A DNA stretch of 64,000 bases from Panagrolaimus kolymaensis (taxonomy: Eukaryota; Nematoda; Chromadorea; Rhabditida; Panagrolaimidae): assembly GCA_028622995.1 (NCBI GenBank), contig JAJQJQ010000045.1:1302001-1366000 (forward strand), given 5' to 3'. The notes below the pieces were generated by a model that saw only the letters and a list, made by a program, of their open reading frames with translations, did not search any database and was not told the DNA's origin. Shown in pieces: positions 11,660-21,496 of the stretch (positions within the stretch are counted from its first letter, which is position 1; the number at the start of each line of letters is the position of its first letter). Both the position numbers and the translations under genes were made by a program.

Positions 11660-12187
11660 ATGGCTGCTATTACTTCCACTTCCTCTGCTGCTGCCGCTGC
11701 TTCAAAGCTCACTCTCAAATCCAAAGTTGATCCATCTTTCACGGTTGAAGTGGATTCTCGAGTTATTGAAGCTTGCTCCATCCTTCGAAATGTCACCGAA
11801 CACACGGATAATAGCGACGCCGTTGAAGTAGATATGACTCCCAATCAACTTAAGCAATTTGTGGAACTCCACGAACATTTTGATTCTGCCACTGCTGAAA
11901 AAGACACTGAATGGACAAATGAATTTTTTGGAAAAATGAGTGAACAAGAATTCAAAGATTTAAGTTGGAAAGCTGACTTCCTTGATTCTCAAAGATTCCT
12001 TGAAGCCGCCGGGGATTTCACTCTTCACAAACTTGAAAATATGGAAGTCAGTGAAATTCAACGATTCCTAAACATCGTCGACGATTACACACCCGAAGAG
12101 CGCAAAGCTATGGAAGAACATCCCCTTGAATTCTTTACTGGAGTCTCGGTTCAACAAGATGACACTGCTGCAGCTCAAGATGCATAA
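11660..12187 (+). CDS. Skp1-like SCF subunit (skr family)
   Basis: Single exon, 175 aa. After an Ala/Ser-rich N-terminus it reads LTLKSKVDPSFTVEVDSRVI, CSILRNVTEH, VEVDMTPNQLKQFVELHEHF, then the Skp1 C-terminal region KADFLDSQRFLEAAGDFTLH and RFLNIVDDYTPEERKAMEEH. These correspond to the Skp1 POZ fold and the helices that bind the F-box. The canonical terminal WCEDK-type motif is replaced by a HPLEFF-containing tail, as in the minus-strand paralogue, so this is a divergent nematode skr-type protein. I start at ATG 11660; the longer upstream open frame is 5'UTR. A poly(A) signal AATAAA lies near 12393. Confidence 0.85.
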   Translation: MAAITSTSSAAAAASKLTLKSKVDPSFTVEVDSRVIEACSILRNVTEHTDNSDAVEVDMTPNQLKQFVELHEHFDSATAEKDTEWTNEFFGKMSEQEFKDLSWKADFLDSQRFLEAAGDFTLHKLENMEVSEIQRFLNIVDDYTPEERKAMEEHPLEFFTGVSVQQDDTAAAQDA

Positions 12188-12808
12188 ATTCAAGTTTAAA
12201 TTATTTGCTTTTTTTGCTTTTGAGTTTTTAGAAAATTTCGTGCCTTATATATTTTATTTATTAGCTTAGTGCCTTTTTTTGTTTGATTATTTTCTCGTTT
12301 CATTTTATTGAAAATTTTTATATATTCTTTGCTCCTTTTTCCATTTTTTGATACTTTCATTTCCATTTTTTATTTATGTTTTTGAGAGTTTGAATAAAAA
12401 TTTATTATGAAAATGAAAAAGTTTTCCTTTAAGATTTGACGATTATTTTTTTGGCAAAATGCCAAAAGTTATAAACACTTGGTTCGATTCTGGTATTAGT
12501 TGGTCAATCTCATAAATTTTCGGGGATATGATAATTTTTGCATTTCAAATGTTTTCCTAGAAAAGCTAAACAACTAATTTTTAAAAATGTCAATTACTGT
12601 TTATTATCGGTGATTTCAGATCAATATTAGAAAAAAGTATACAACAGAACTAATAAGATTTCTTTTAAAAAAACATTATGAGAAAATAGAAAATAATATA
12701 AAAAAGTAGCGGCAATAATGAATGCACGATTAATCTCAGATTTTTTGAGCTCTTGGAACACTGCCCGAAGTTGTTATTAATCAATAGCATTATATATATA
12801 TATTTTAA
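12188..12808. other. convergent intergenic spacer
   Basis: The region holds the 3' ends of two convergent Skp1-like genes. It contains an AATAAA near 12393 and an (AT)n tract at about 12790-12806. No other feature is seen. Confidence 0.5.
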
Positions 12809-13309
12809 TTAATTAGCTTGTTGAGTTTCTTCTTCAGGTTGAATTGAAACTCCAGTAAAGAATTCAAGTGGATGTTCTTCCATTGCCCGACGTTCTTCGG
12901 GAGTATAATCATCGACGATATTTAAGTATCTTTGAATTTCAGCAACATCCATATCTTCGAGTTTATGAAGAGTGAAATCCCCGGCGGCTTCAAGGAATCT
13001 TTGACTATCGAGATAATCGGCTTTCCAGGTTAAATCTTTAAATTCTTGTTCAGACATTTTACCGAAGAATTCATTCGTCCATTCAACATCTTTTTCAGCG
13101 GTGGCAGAATCAAAATGTTCGTGGAGTTCCACGAATTGTTTAAGTTGAGTGGTAGTCATATCAACTTCAACAGGTTCAGTCATGGCTGTATGTTCCGTGA
13201 CGTTTTTGAGAATGGAACAAGCATCGATTACACGGGAATCCACTTCAACCGTGAAAGATGGATCAACTTTGGATTTAAGGGTGAGCTTGGTTGCGGTTGC
13301 AGCTGCCAT
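12809..13309 (-). CDS. Skp1-like SCF subunit (skr family), inverted paralogue
   Basis: Single exon, 166 aa. It is nearly identical in layout to the 11660-12187 gene: LTLKSKVDPSFTVEVDSRVI, CSILKNVTEHTA, LKQFVELHEHFDSATAEKD, KADYLDSQRFLEAAGDFTLH and YTPEERRAMEEHPLEFFTGV. The two genes lie tail to tail about 620 bp apart, which indicates a local inverted duplication. Predicted role: adaptor between F-box proteins and cullin in the nucleus or cytoplasm. Like its partner it lacks the standard WC-containing C-terminus. The TATA-like element is at 13412-13423. Confidence 0.85.
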   Translation of the reverse strand: MAAATATKLTLKSKVDPSFTVEVDSRVIDACSILKNVTEHTAMTEPVEVDMTTTQLKQFVELHEHFDSATAEKDVEWTNEFFGKMSEQEFKDLTWKADYLDSQRFLEAAGDFTLHKLEDMDVAEIQRYLNIVDDYTPEERRAMEEHPLEFFTGVSIQPEEETQQAN

Positions 13310-13411
13310 TGTCGCTAATAAGTAATTTGGATTGGACTGAAAGTTAACGATAAATTAAAAGAGTGGCAAGGAAAGGAAAAATGTGAATTAATAAATCGCG
13401 ATAATGGAAAA

Positions 13412-13423
13412 CTTTTATATATA
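13412..13423 (-). promoter_or_regulatory. TATA-box-like element
   Basis: Read on the minus strand the sequence is TATATATAAAAG, about 105 nt upstream of the Skp1-like ATG at 13309. It is positioned like the element of the paralogous gene. Confidence 0.4.
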
Positions 13424-13885
13424 TTTTTAATGTGATTTTTTGTTTTTAACTTGTAAAATAACTAAAATGAATAATTCATAAGAAAAATTAACCAAAAAGT
13501 TCTGAAAAAAGATTTGCCGAAAATAGTTTAAAAAAAGGTATGCATTAAACAAAATCAAAAAAACATCCTAAAAATCTAAATATATATAAAAAATTGTTAG
13601 CAGAGCTTTTGCTAACTGAGAATTGAATAGAATTATTTCAATTTTATATTTGAAACACCAAAGACAAAAAATTGGGTAATGAAAAAAAACTTTTCTGGTA
13701 AAATATATACCAATCATTGAATGTATGATTCATATTTTGAAATAATTGTCAAAAACATTTCAAACAAATACTGATTTACGAAATAAATACGCATTTTTTT
13801 TACAAAAACCTTTTTTTTTCCAAGGAGCATTAGTGCGTAATTTAAAAAAGCATTCGAAATTATATAAATAACTCAAAGCAAAAAT

Positions 13886-14465
13886 CTTAAAGTCCCGCCG
13901 CACCCCGAGCGAAGCGAGGGGTGCGGCTGTTTTAGGAATGAGAACGCCCGATCTGCTAACCGAAATTTATGATTTTTTTTATTTCGCATGATTATGTTGA
14001 TATTAGAGGGCTCTCTAGGATCAATTTTTCGTCGCATTTACGAATTTGAAAAAAAAATAGAGAGTTAGATAGCTTAATTCCATCAAACCGAAAATTTTCG
14101 TACTCCTCGAATGTCCCGCTGAGCGATGCAGTATAGTTACCACATATTATGGCTATAAAAATCGTTTTCTCCACCCTCAATTACCTCTATGAGTAAGCTA
14201 ACTTTAAAAAACACCACATAAAAATAGATGTATGCCGCTATGGAAATTTAAATATTCTGATTTAGAGTAAAAATATCATTAGCTTAAGTTTAGGGACCGG
14301 CAAGCAGAAAATGAAGTATTTTTGTTTTGATATATGGTTTAGAGGGATAGGTACTTTCAAATACGGGGAATTTAATGATAGAAGAGAAAATAAAATTTAA
14401 TAAACTCCCAATTAAGATATCAAGGTTTTAATATTTGTATCTGAAATAAAAAATGGCAACGATGA
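13886..14465. repeat. repeat-derived intergenic block with GC-rich hairpin
   Basis: It begins with a GC-rich stem-loop at about 13898-13926: CCGCACCC and GGGTGCGG arms around a CGAGCGAAGCGAGG-type loop. This stands out from the AT-rich surroundings. The part at 14301-14465 is the second copy of the old repeat seen at 1221-1390. The motif GCCGCACC/GGTGCGGC returns in the inverted-repeat element at 15950-16516. No coding frame is supported. Confidence 0.5.
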
Positions 14466-14946
14466 AGGTTTTCTTCCCCTTTCATTTTTTGCATGTTGCA
14501 AATGAAAAACAAGAAAAAGCAACATTTTTCACTTGCTGATGCCCATATTTTCTAATAGTTTTAATGTTTTTGCTTTGAAAAAGTGACTTTTCTCTTGAGT
14601 GGCCTCTGAGAGTTAATTTTGTTACATGTATTTTTGGGTGAGGAATCCGAATATCAAAAAATAAAAATTAGTCAAGCTGCGACATCTCGAGAAAACTAAA
14701 AAAAACTGTTTTTCTCCCCATTTTTAATCATTTTCAATCTATAAGAATTGGATATGTCAATAACAGAATTTTACGGGCTTTCAGATGAGTCAAAGATCAA
14801 AAAATAAAAGCGATAAAACATAAACGAATCAATGCATTTAAAAATTTTGAAAAAAAGTGTCATCGTTGCCATCTTTTTTCTTTGGCATTCGTTTGGCCAA
14901 ATGTACATGCCGGTACCTACTTAAGTTTCGTATCTTTTGTTGTTTG

Positions 14947-15012
14947 TGTGGTGTAGGCGTCTAAGGCGGAAATTTTATGATAGTTAAGTCATAAGTTCGA
15001 ATCACTTTTTTG
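14947..15012 (+). other. tRNA-like sequence, possible SINE head or tRNA pseudogene
   Basis: TGGTGTAGGCGTCTAAGG resembles a tRNA D-arm/A-box, and GTTCGAATC at 14995-15003 is a canonical T-arm/B-box core at the right spacing. The acceptor stem does not pair convincingly and no clear anticodon arm is visible. A functional tRNA is therefore unlikely. A tRNA-derived repeat or decayed tRNA is more plausible. Confidence 0.35.
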
Positions 15013-15933
15013 ATTTTTTAATGAAAGTTTATTTTAATTAATAAAGGGCAATAATATTTAAATAATTTATTATGATTTAAAAAAAATGTTTTCATAAAAT
15101 AAATTATGCGAATTTTTAGCGAAATATTCATAAATTTAAATAAAAAATTAATTTTGAAGCCATTTAACTATAAAATGATTGGGTAATTTTTTAAATTACA
15201 TTTATTGATATTCAAAAATATTTTTGCCATAAAAAATATTCAAATTTTGAAAATTTACTTATATTTTATTTTTTTGGGATTATTACGTTGCTTAATTATG
15301 AAATGAAAGCGTATGATTTTAACGGTTTTTAATGAATTTTTTGTTTTTTAGTTACATAAACTCTGAATCATATAATTTTTTCTAAAACTAATTGGATTGG
15401 CATAAAAAACTTTTTAGTATTCTAAATGCAAAATTTGATTAAAAGTACGCTTGCACGCTAAGTTTGAATAATAAAAACACAAGTGAACTTTTTTATTTTA
15501 TTTTCGTTGATTTTAATCGAAAAGTAACTTGAATATTTCATTTCTTGTAATTTTCATTGTTTGTTCTTCGTTTTCAACTGCTTTTGGCAGCAATCCCTGG
15601 GAACTAGATTTCACAAATTCGCATACATATTATTATTTTTATTAATTTTTTTTATATCTTATCTTGTTATCTTTTGGAGTAAAATAGAAAATGTACCAAA
15701 ACAATTTGCAAAAATGTAAATGAAGCTAAAATTTCATTTCAAAGCGCGTTGAAATGATTTTTGTAATTTGCATATATATAAAAAATCTGCAAAAACCTGA
15801 TTTTGCTGCTATTAAACAACTTTTGCTTTTTGTACGGTACCATAAAATAAAGGTCAATTTTGTATTTTTCAAAAAAGCACGTAAGATCGCCGACCGGAGG
15901 CCAGCACAGCTTCTAGTATTATAATTATTGTTG
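15013..15933. other. gene-free AT-rich DNA
   Basis: No exon or RNA gene was recognised. A short GC-richer patch near 15885-15915 (CGCCGACCGGAGGCCAGC) precedes the inverted-repeat element. Confidence 0.5.
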
Positions 15934-16516
15934 CAGACGGCTCAAGAGATTAGTGCACATCATTACTTTGTAAAAAAAGACAAGGCTGTTCAGGAGAAAA
16001 AAAACTGTAGACGGCGGAAGAGATTTAATTTTAATTGATTTGGCTTTTAGACGGCTAATGAGATTAAATTTCTTATTAATTTCAATAAATTATTTTATAT
16101 GTTACACTGAAACAAACAGCCGCACCGACAAACAGCCGCACCGTCTTCCATTTTTATTACCCCATTTCTTTATCAAATATTTATTATTAAAAATTATACT
16201 TTTATAAAATTAAATATGAAAAAAAAAATATGGAAAGATTCAAAATTTTGTTTTATTTTTGATTAGATAAAATGAAAAGCCCAACACGTATGTATAGTCG
16301 GCAAGGTTTTTATTTTTCAAATGTTAAAAATGGAAGACGGTGCGGCTGTTTGTTTCAGTGTAACATATAAAATAATTTATTGAAATTAATAAGAAATTTA
16401 ATCTCATTAGCCGTCTAAAAGCCAAATCAATTAAAATTAAATCTCTTCCGCCGTCTACAGTTTTTTTTCTCCTGAACAGCCTTGTCTTTTTTTACAAAGT
16501 AATGATGTGCACTAAT
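15934..16516. mobile_element. long inverted-repeat (foldback/MITE-like) element
   Basis: The left arm (about 15950-16157) and right arm (about 16323-16516) are reverse complements over about 190 bp. They run from ATTAGTGCACATCATTACTT to AGCCGCACCGTCTTCC, with an unrelated spacer of roughly 165 bp. The left arm carries one extra copy of a 17-bp unit (CAAACAGCCGCACCGA). A motif AGACGGCNNNNGAGATT occurs at about 15935, 16010 and 16050, and twice in the right arm. There is no transposase frame. The length of the arms relative to the spacer fits a non-autonomous foldback or MITE element. Confidence 0.8.
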
Positions 16517-16938
16517 TTTTTTATCACTTTATTAAATAACGTAAAAAATTTTTTTGACGATGAGTAATAAAAAAATGTTTTTATTATCTAAAAAATATGT
16601 CATCGAAAAGTTCATGAACACAAAGCCAAAAATTTGGTTATGTTTTTCAAACTTTAAAAAAAAGTGGAGTGTGTTGTAAAAAATAAAGAAATGAAAAAAC
16701 TCTTAAAAAAGCTTGAAACAATGGACATTTCTCTGTTTAGTTGTAGCCAATTAATGTTTGGTTCATAACAAACAAGCAAAAAATGGGAAAATACAATACA
16801 AAAATGAGTTTTTTTTGCTTTCAACCAACGATTAGAATTTCAATTAACTTTTATTCTTTTCAAAGAAAAACAAAGGTCGGAGAAAACAGAACATAGAAAT
16901 AATAGAAGCTAAACACATTCAGTAACCTTCTGTTAGCT

Positions 16939-19900
16939 ATGATTTTGTTTGTTTTGTTTTTTGGATTAATTTTTTCTTTAAATTTTTTAACTCCAGCAAA
17001 TGCTTTGCCACTGGAATCAAATATTGTAAAGGTAAGCTTTTTTTAATGATAGTTTTTCTTAAAAAAAGTTTTTTACAGAATGTCCAATCGAATTCCATTG
17101 TTTCTTCCAATGACAAAGCTGGAGTAAATTGTGATAATTGTAAAGCTTTATTTAATGGAATAAAACAATTGATTGATAAGAATAATACTAATACACAATT
17201 GGATAAATTCTTTTAGTAAGCTTCCTTCCTTCAAATCTCTCCATAAAATTTTGATAATTTGCATAAAAAAATATTTTTCTTTACAAATCCAAAGTTTTTG
17301 GGCTAAAAAGGTATTATTTAAACTCATTAGTTTTAAAAAAAACTTTTGGCCTCGAAATTTTGATTATCGCTGTCAGGCACTTTTCTTTTCAAGAAATATT
17401 TAAAAAGTTGGCGAAAGAATTCTTTATTAAATTATTTATGCTACAATAAATTCTTTATTTTTTAGTGACACATGTGTAAATTTAAAAATTGAAGAACCTG
17501 AATTGTGTGACGAACTTGTTAAAGCATTTGGAAGTGAAATATATTTTTCTTTGAATGCAACCAAATTTTCTCCATCTGATTTTTGTGAAGGATGGGTGAC
17601 ATCTGGATGCGGATTTACTGATTCCCCGGTGAATCAACCTTGGCCTTTAAATATTCCAGGAAATAAACCCGCAATTCAACCTTGGCCCATTCCAACTTCA
17701 GGAAATCCAACTTTAAGAGTTTTACATTTAACTGATATTCACGTGGATCGAAAATATGTGGCTGGAAGTGAAGCAGATTGTGCGCATGGCGCAATAGAAA
17801 CATATAATTTTTGTTGTCGAGCAGCAGCTAATTCCTCTTCAAAAGCTCCAATAAAAGTATTCTTTTTTTAAAAAATTCAAAAAACGATAACTTTTTTTGT
17901 TTACTCTCTCGACTGCCTCAAAATTATGGTTTTCGAGCAAATTTCAAAAAAAAAAGATTACTAATTCTTAAAACAATAATTTATATATTTTTAACCTAAT
18001 TTTTAACTGGTTCGAAGAGAAAATACTTTCACAGAAATTATGAAGATTTTGGGAGAATAAAACTTTCAAATGGAAAAATAAATATACAGCAAAATATTTA
18101 TTTAATTTTTTGTTAATCAAAAACGAACGAAAAAAGTACGAAAAATATAAAAATTTGTTAACCTTTGAATCCCATAAGCAAATCGTTTTTAAACCAATGC
18201 AAAGTAACTTTTAATATTTTTTTAAATTCTTTCTTTTTAAGGTTCCTGCAGGAAAATATGGTACATCCGCAACATGTGATATACCATTTATAATGTTTGA
18301 TGAAACAATGAAATGGATTTCCACTCACGAAAATAAAATAGATTATATTATTATTACAGGTGATTTTGAATCACATGATATATGGGCAAATCAACAAGAT
18401 ACAACGAAAGTGAATTTAATAAATATTACGGATACCATTTATCAATATTTCCCTAATATCCCAGTTTTTCAATCCACTGGTAATCATGAAGGTGTACCAA
18501 TGGATGCGTAAGTTTGATGATATTTAAAAAAAGTTTGGATTCGAAAATTAAAATAAAAAGTTATTTAAAAAAGATATTTTGCGGCGAAAAACTGAAAAAT
18601 ATGTATGTGGTAATGGTGATAGCTTTCAGTCAGCCATTCATCTTTCACCGAAAATTAATTTATTTTTTGGAGTCCAATCACAAAATTTTTCCATATTTTA
18701 GATTTCTTTTGAATCTATTTTCCATTTTTATGATTTTTTTCTTCGATTTTTAAATATTTATTTAGTATGAAAAAAAGGCTAAAAAAAATTTATAAATGTT
18801 TATTTTCTTGCCAAAAATCGTGATAATTTTTAAAAAAAGGAATCTCGTCAAAAAATTTAATTTAGTTTATCACACTTTTCCGTTTATGAAGAAGTTATAA
18901 GAAAAAGAGTCGACCGTCCAGTCAAAATTTTTTTAGCAATAAATTATTTTCCAGATTTGCCCCCCATTCCATTGACGAATATGATACTCGTGGGCCACAA
19001 TGGCTTTATACAATATTTAATCAAACTTGGACTAAATGGCTTCCATCATCGGTTCAAGATTCTCTGATGTAGTAAGTTCGGCTCAAAACTTTTATTCTAA
19101 AGTTTTTATTAAAATTATGTTTTTTTTGCAGTCGAGGAAGTTATTCGTTTCATCCATTTCCAAATCTTAAATTTATTTCGCTAAACACTATTTATTGTTC
19201 GCATTGGAATTTGTAAGTTTTTTTTCCAAAAAATATGCAAATTTTTTATTTTATCAAAAAAATTATTTATTTAAATTTTTAGTTATGCTTACATTACCGC
19301 CACTGATCCTGATTTAACTTTGGATTGGCTCGCCAAAGAATTATTGGATTCTGAACAAAAAAATGAAAAAGTTCATATCATTTCTCACATTCCTTCGGGA
19401 AGTACTTATTGCGTCAAAGCTTTTTCGGATAATTATTATAAATTGATTAATCGATTTGAAAATACTATAGCCGCACAATTTTTTGGCCACACACATGTTG
19501 ATGAATTTTATGTGAGTCAAAATTATTATTACAGATTAGAAAATTACTATATTTTACGGTTTCAAAGCGAATCGAAATTTATGAAATTTTTTTTTTGCTA
19601 ATTTAAGCCAAATTTTCAAAAAATTATTTCTTCGAGATTTGGGATTTTTTTTATTTTTCAATTTTTGTGTCTCGAAGCAAAAAGTATTATGCAAATATAC
19701 AAAGCTTTTGATTAAGTTTTTTTTTCTCGTTTTGAGGCGTGAATCTTTTTTGCTTTGAATGCAAATAATTTATGACGTCAATAAAGATTTTTTTCTTTTT
19801 AGGTTTATTTTGATGATCAAAACCCCGCAAATCGTGTAACTCATACAGCTTTTGTTTCTCCTTCATTAACAACATTTTCCAATGTAAATCCAGCATATAA

Positions 19901-20301
19901 AATTTATACCATTGATGGAAATTATAATGGATCAAGTTTCACGGTGATTGATGAGGAGACTTATTGGGGAAATTTAACTGAAATAAATGCCAATGATAAA
20001 GTTGAATTTAAATTGGAATATAATAAACGAGTGATTTTTTTGAATATCAAATCAAACAAAATTTATTTTCGTATCAAATTTTTAGAAGGACTATGGAATG
20101 AAAGATTTATCTCCTGCTTCTTATTTGGATTTATTACAACGAATGAAAACCGATGATGCTTTATTAAGTAAATATATACAAAATTTTTATCGAAATGATA
20201 AACAACTTAAAACTTGTGATCAAAAATGTCGAAAAAAATTTATTTGTAATGCCCTTACAGCTGAACGAGGAATGAATGATGTTTTTTGTGTTGGATTATG
20301 A
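16939..20301 (+). CDS. acid sphingomyelinase (sphingomyelin phosphodiesterase)
   Basis: Nine in-phase exons: 16939-17031, 17079-17215, 17466-17856, 18242-18507, 18955-19071, 19132-19212, 19283-19511, 19803-20030, 20086-20301. They encode 585 aa, a complete family-length protein. It hydrolyses sphingomyelin to ceramide and phosphocholine, in lysosomes or after secretion. A signal peptide (MILFVLFFGLIFSLNF) leads into a saposin-B-type domain (NCDNCKALFNGIKQLI, with later DTCV and ELC cysteines), a Pro-rich linker and the metallophosphatase domain. Zn-ligand motifs are intact: LTDIHVD, GDFESHD, STGNHEG, IISHIP and FFGHTHVDEF. The C-terminal Cys-rich segment is also present. A splice-acceptor-like CATTCAG lies just upstream of the ATG, and AATAAA lies at about 20415. 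It is orthologous to the nematode asm genes, but the exact paralogue is not assignable. Confidence 0.95.
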
Positions 20302-20819
20302 ACCCACGTATTCTTTATCGAATTCTTTGAAACAATTTATTTACAATGTTTTTTCTTTTAAATAATCAAAATTAATGCAAATTATATTTATTTACCACCT
20401 TTTTTGCTTGTTTTAATAAACTTTTTTCTCAACGAAAAATTTTGTTTTGACCGTTTCGAGACTAATTTTTGTTAACTTTTTAACATTCATTCTTTTTTAT
20501 CAAAGAAAAATCTAAAATCAAGTTTCCGGTTTTTAACAATAAAAGAAAATATAATAAATATCAAAGAAAAAAAGAAGAAATAATAAATCTTTGTGTTTAA
20601 ATTTTTCATTTTTTTTTCTCATAAAAAAACAATAATGAACCATCATTGCTTGGTTACTATTTTTCTTTATTTCATAGAAACCATATTTTTTTGTCAGAAA
20701 ATCCTAAAAAAATAAAAAACAAAACTTAAACTCCAAAGAATTTTTTTTGCTTTGGTAAAAAAATATTTATTCTCATTTTATTGTTTTTAAAAATTTTTTG
20801 AGAGAAAAAATTGAAAAAA
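20302..20819. other. intergenic
   Basis: 3'UTR of the sphingomyelinase with AATAAA near 20415, then AT-rich spacer to the next plus-strand gene. The distance (about 520 bp) would not exclude a nematode operon, but no spliced-leader acceptor is obvious. Confidence 0.4.
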
Positions 20820-21173
20820 ATGTTTGCAAAGGTTGTTTTAACCTTTTATGTTATTATTGCTTCACTAACGGCTATTCCGGCATTTTTTACTAAAATGAAT
20901 CCCGATGGTTCTAAACCTCCACTACCAACTTATAACGAATTTTATCCTTCTGGGTTAGTTTGCTATGTTGTGGGACATGCAATATTTACAATTGCTGTGG
21001 TTCTTATTTCATTTTATTATGAATTATGGGAAATACGAGAACAAAATATGGCAATTGAAGCTAATCGAAAAAAAGTTAATGAAAAATATACGGAAAAGAA
21101 CTTCTATATATTTCCTGATCCACGAGCTTATAAACCTGGTCTACGAGGTGACGCTTTTCAACCACCCATTTAA
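20820..21173 (+). CDS. small two-span membrane protein, unknown
   Basis: ATG at 20820 gives 117 aa in one exon. Residues about 3-22 (VVLTFYVIIASLTAIPAFF) are hydrophobic. A polar segment rich in Pro and Tyr follows, then a second span (VCYVVGHAIFTIAVVLISFY) and a charged tail ending RGDAFQPPI. Codon pattern and compact order suggest a real gene. The family is not recognised. It could be an ER or mitochondrial membrane subunit, but nothing in the sequence decides this. It follows the sphingomyelinase gene on the same strand. Confidence 0.6.
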   Translation: MFAKVVLTFYVIIASLTAIPAFFTKMNPDGSKPPLPTYNEFYPSGLVCYVVGHAIFTIAVVLISFYYELWEIREQNMAIEANRKKVNEKYTEKNFYIFPDPRAYKPGLRGDAFQPPI

Positions 21174-21496
21174 TTACTATTTTTTGTTTGTTTGTTTGAA
21201 ACTTAACTTTTTTATATTTTGTTTTAAGTAAATTTAAAATTGTAAGATTTTTTTATGTCGCTTTTTTTTTTATTAAATTTCTTTATACTTTTTTTTCTTT
21301 GTATAATTTTTTAATTTTAATAATTCATAAAATTATGGAAGCAAGAATTTTTTTGTGCTTGGGTAAAAAAATAACGTTTTTTAAAATTTTAATAAAGTTT
21401 ACTATTTTTTTTGTTTCGAAGCAAAATTCATTAACAAAAACAATTGAAAAAGCTGAAACACCAATTTTTTATGGAGAAAGATAATACTCGTATTTA
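21174..21496. other. convergent intergenic spacer
   Basis: AT-rich DNA between the small membrane-protein gene and the 3' end of the minus-strand composite gene. Open frames here are low-complexity. Confidence 0.4.

Noticed and set aside
14997..15010. Full tRNA gene call at the B-box-like sequence
   Set aside because: The acceptor and anticodon stems do not pair; kept only as a tRNA-like remnant.
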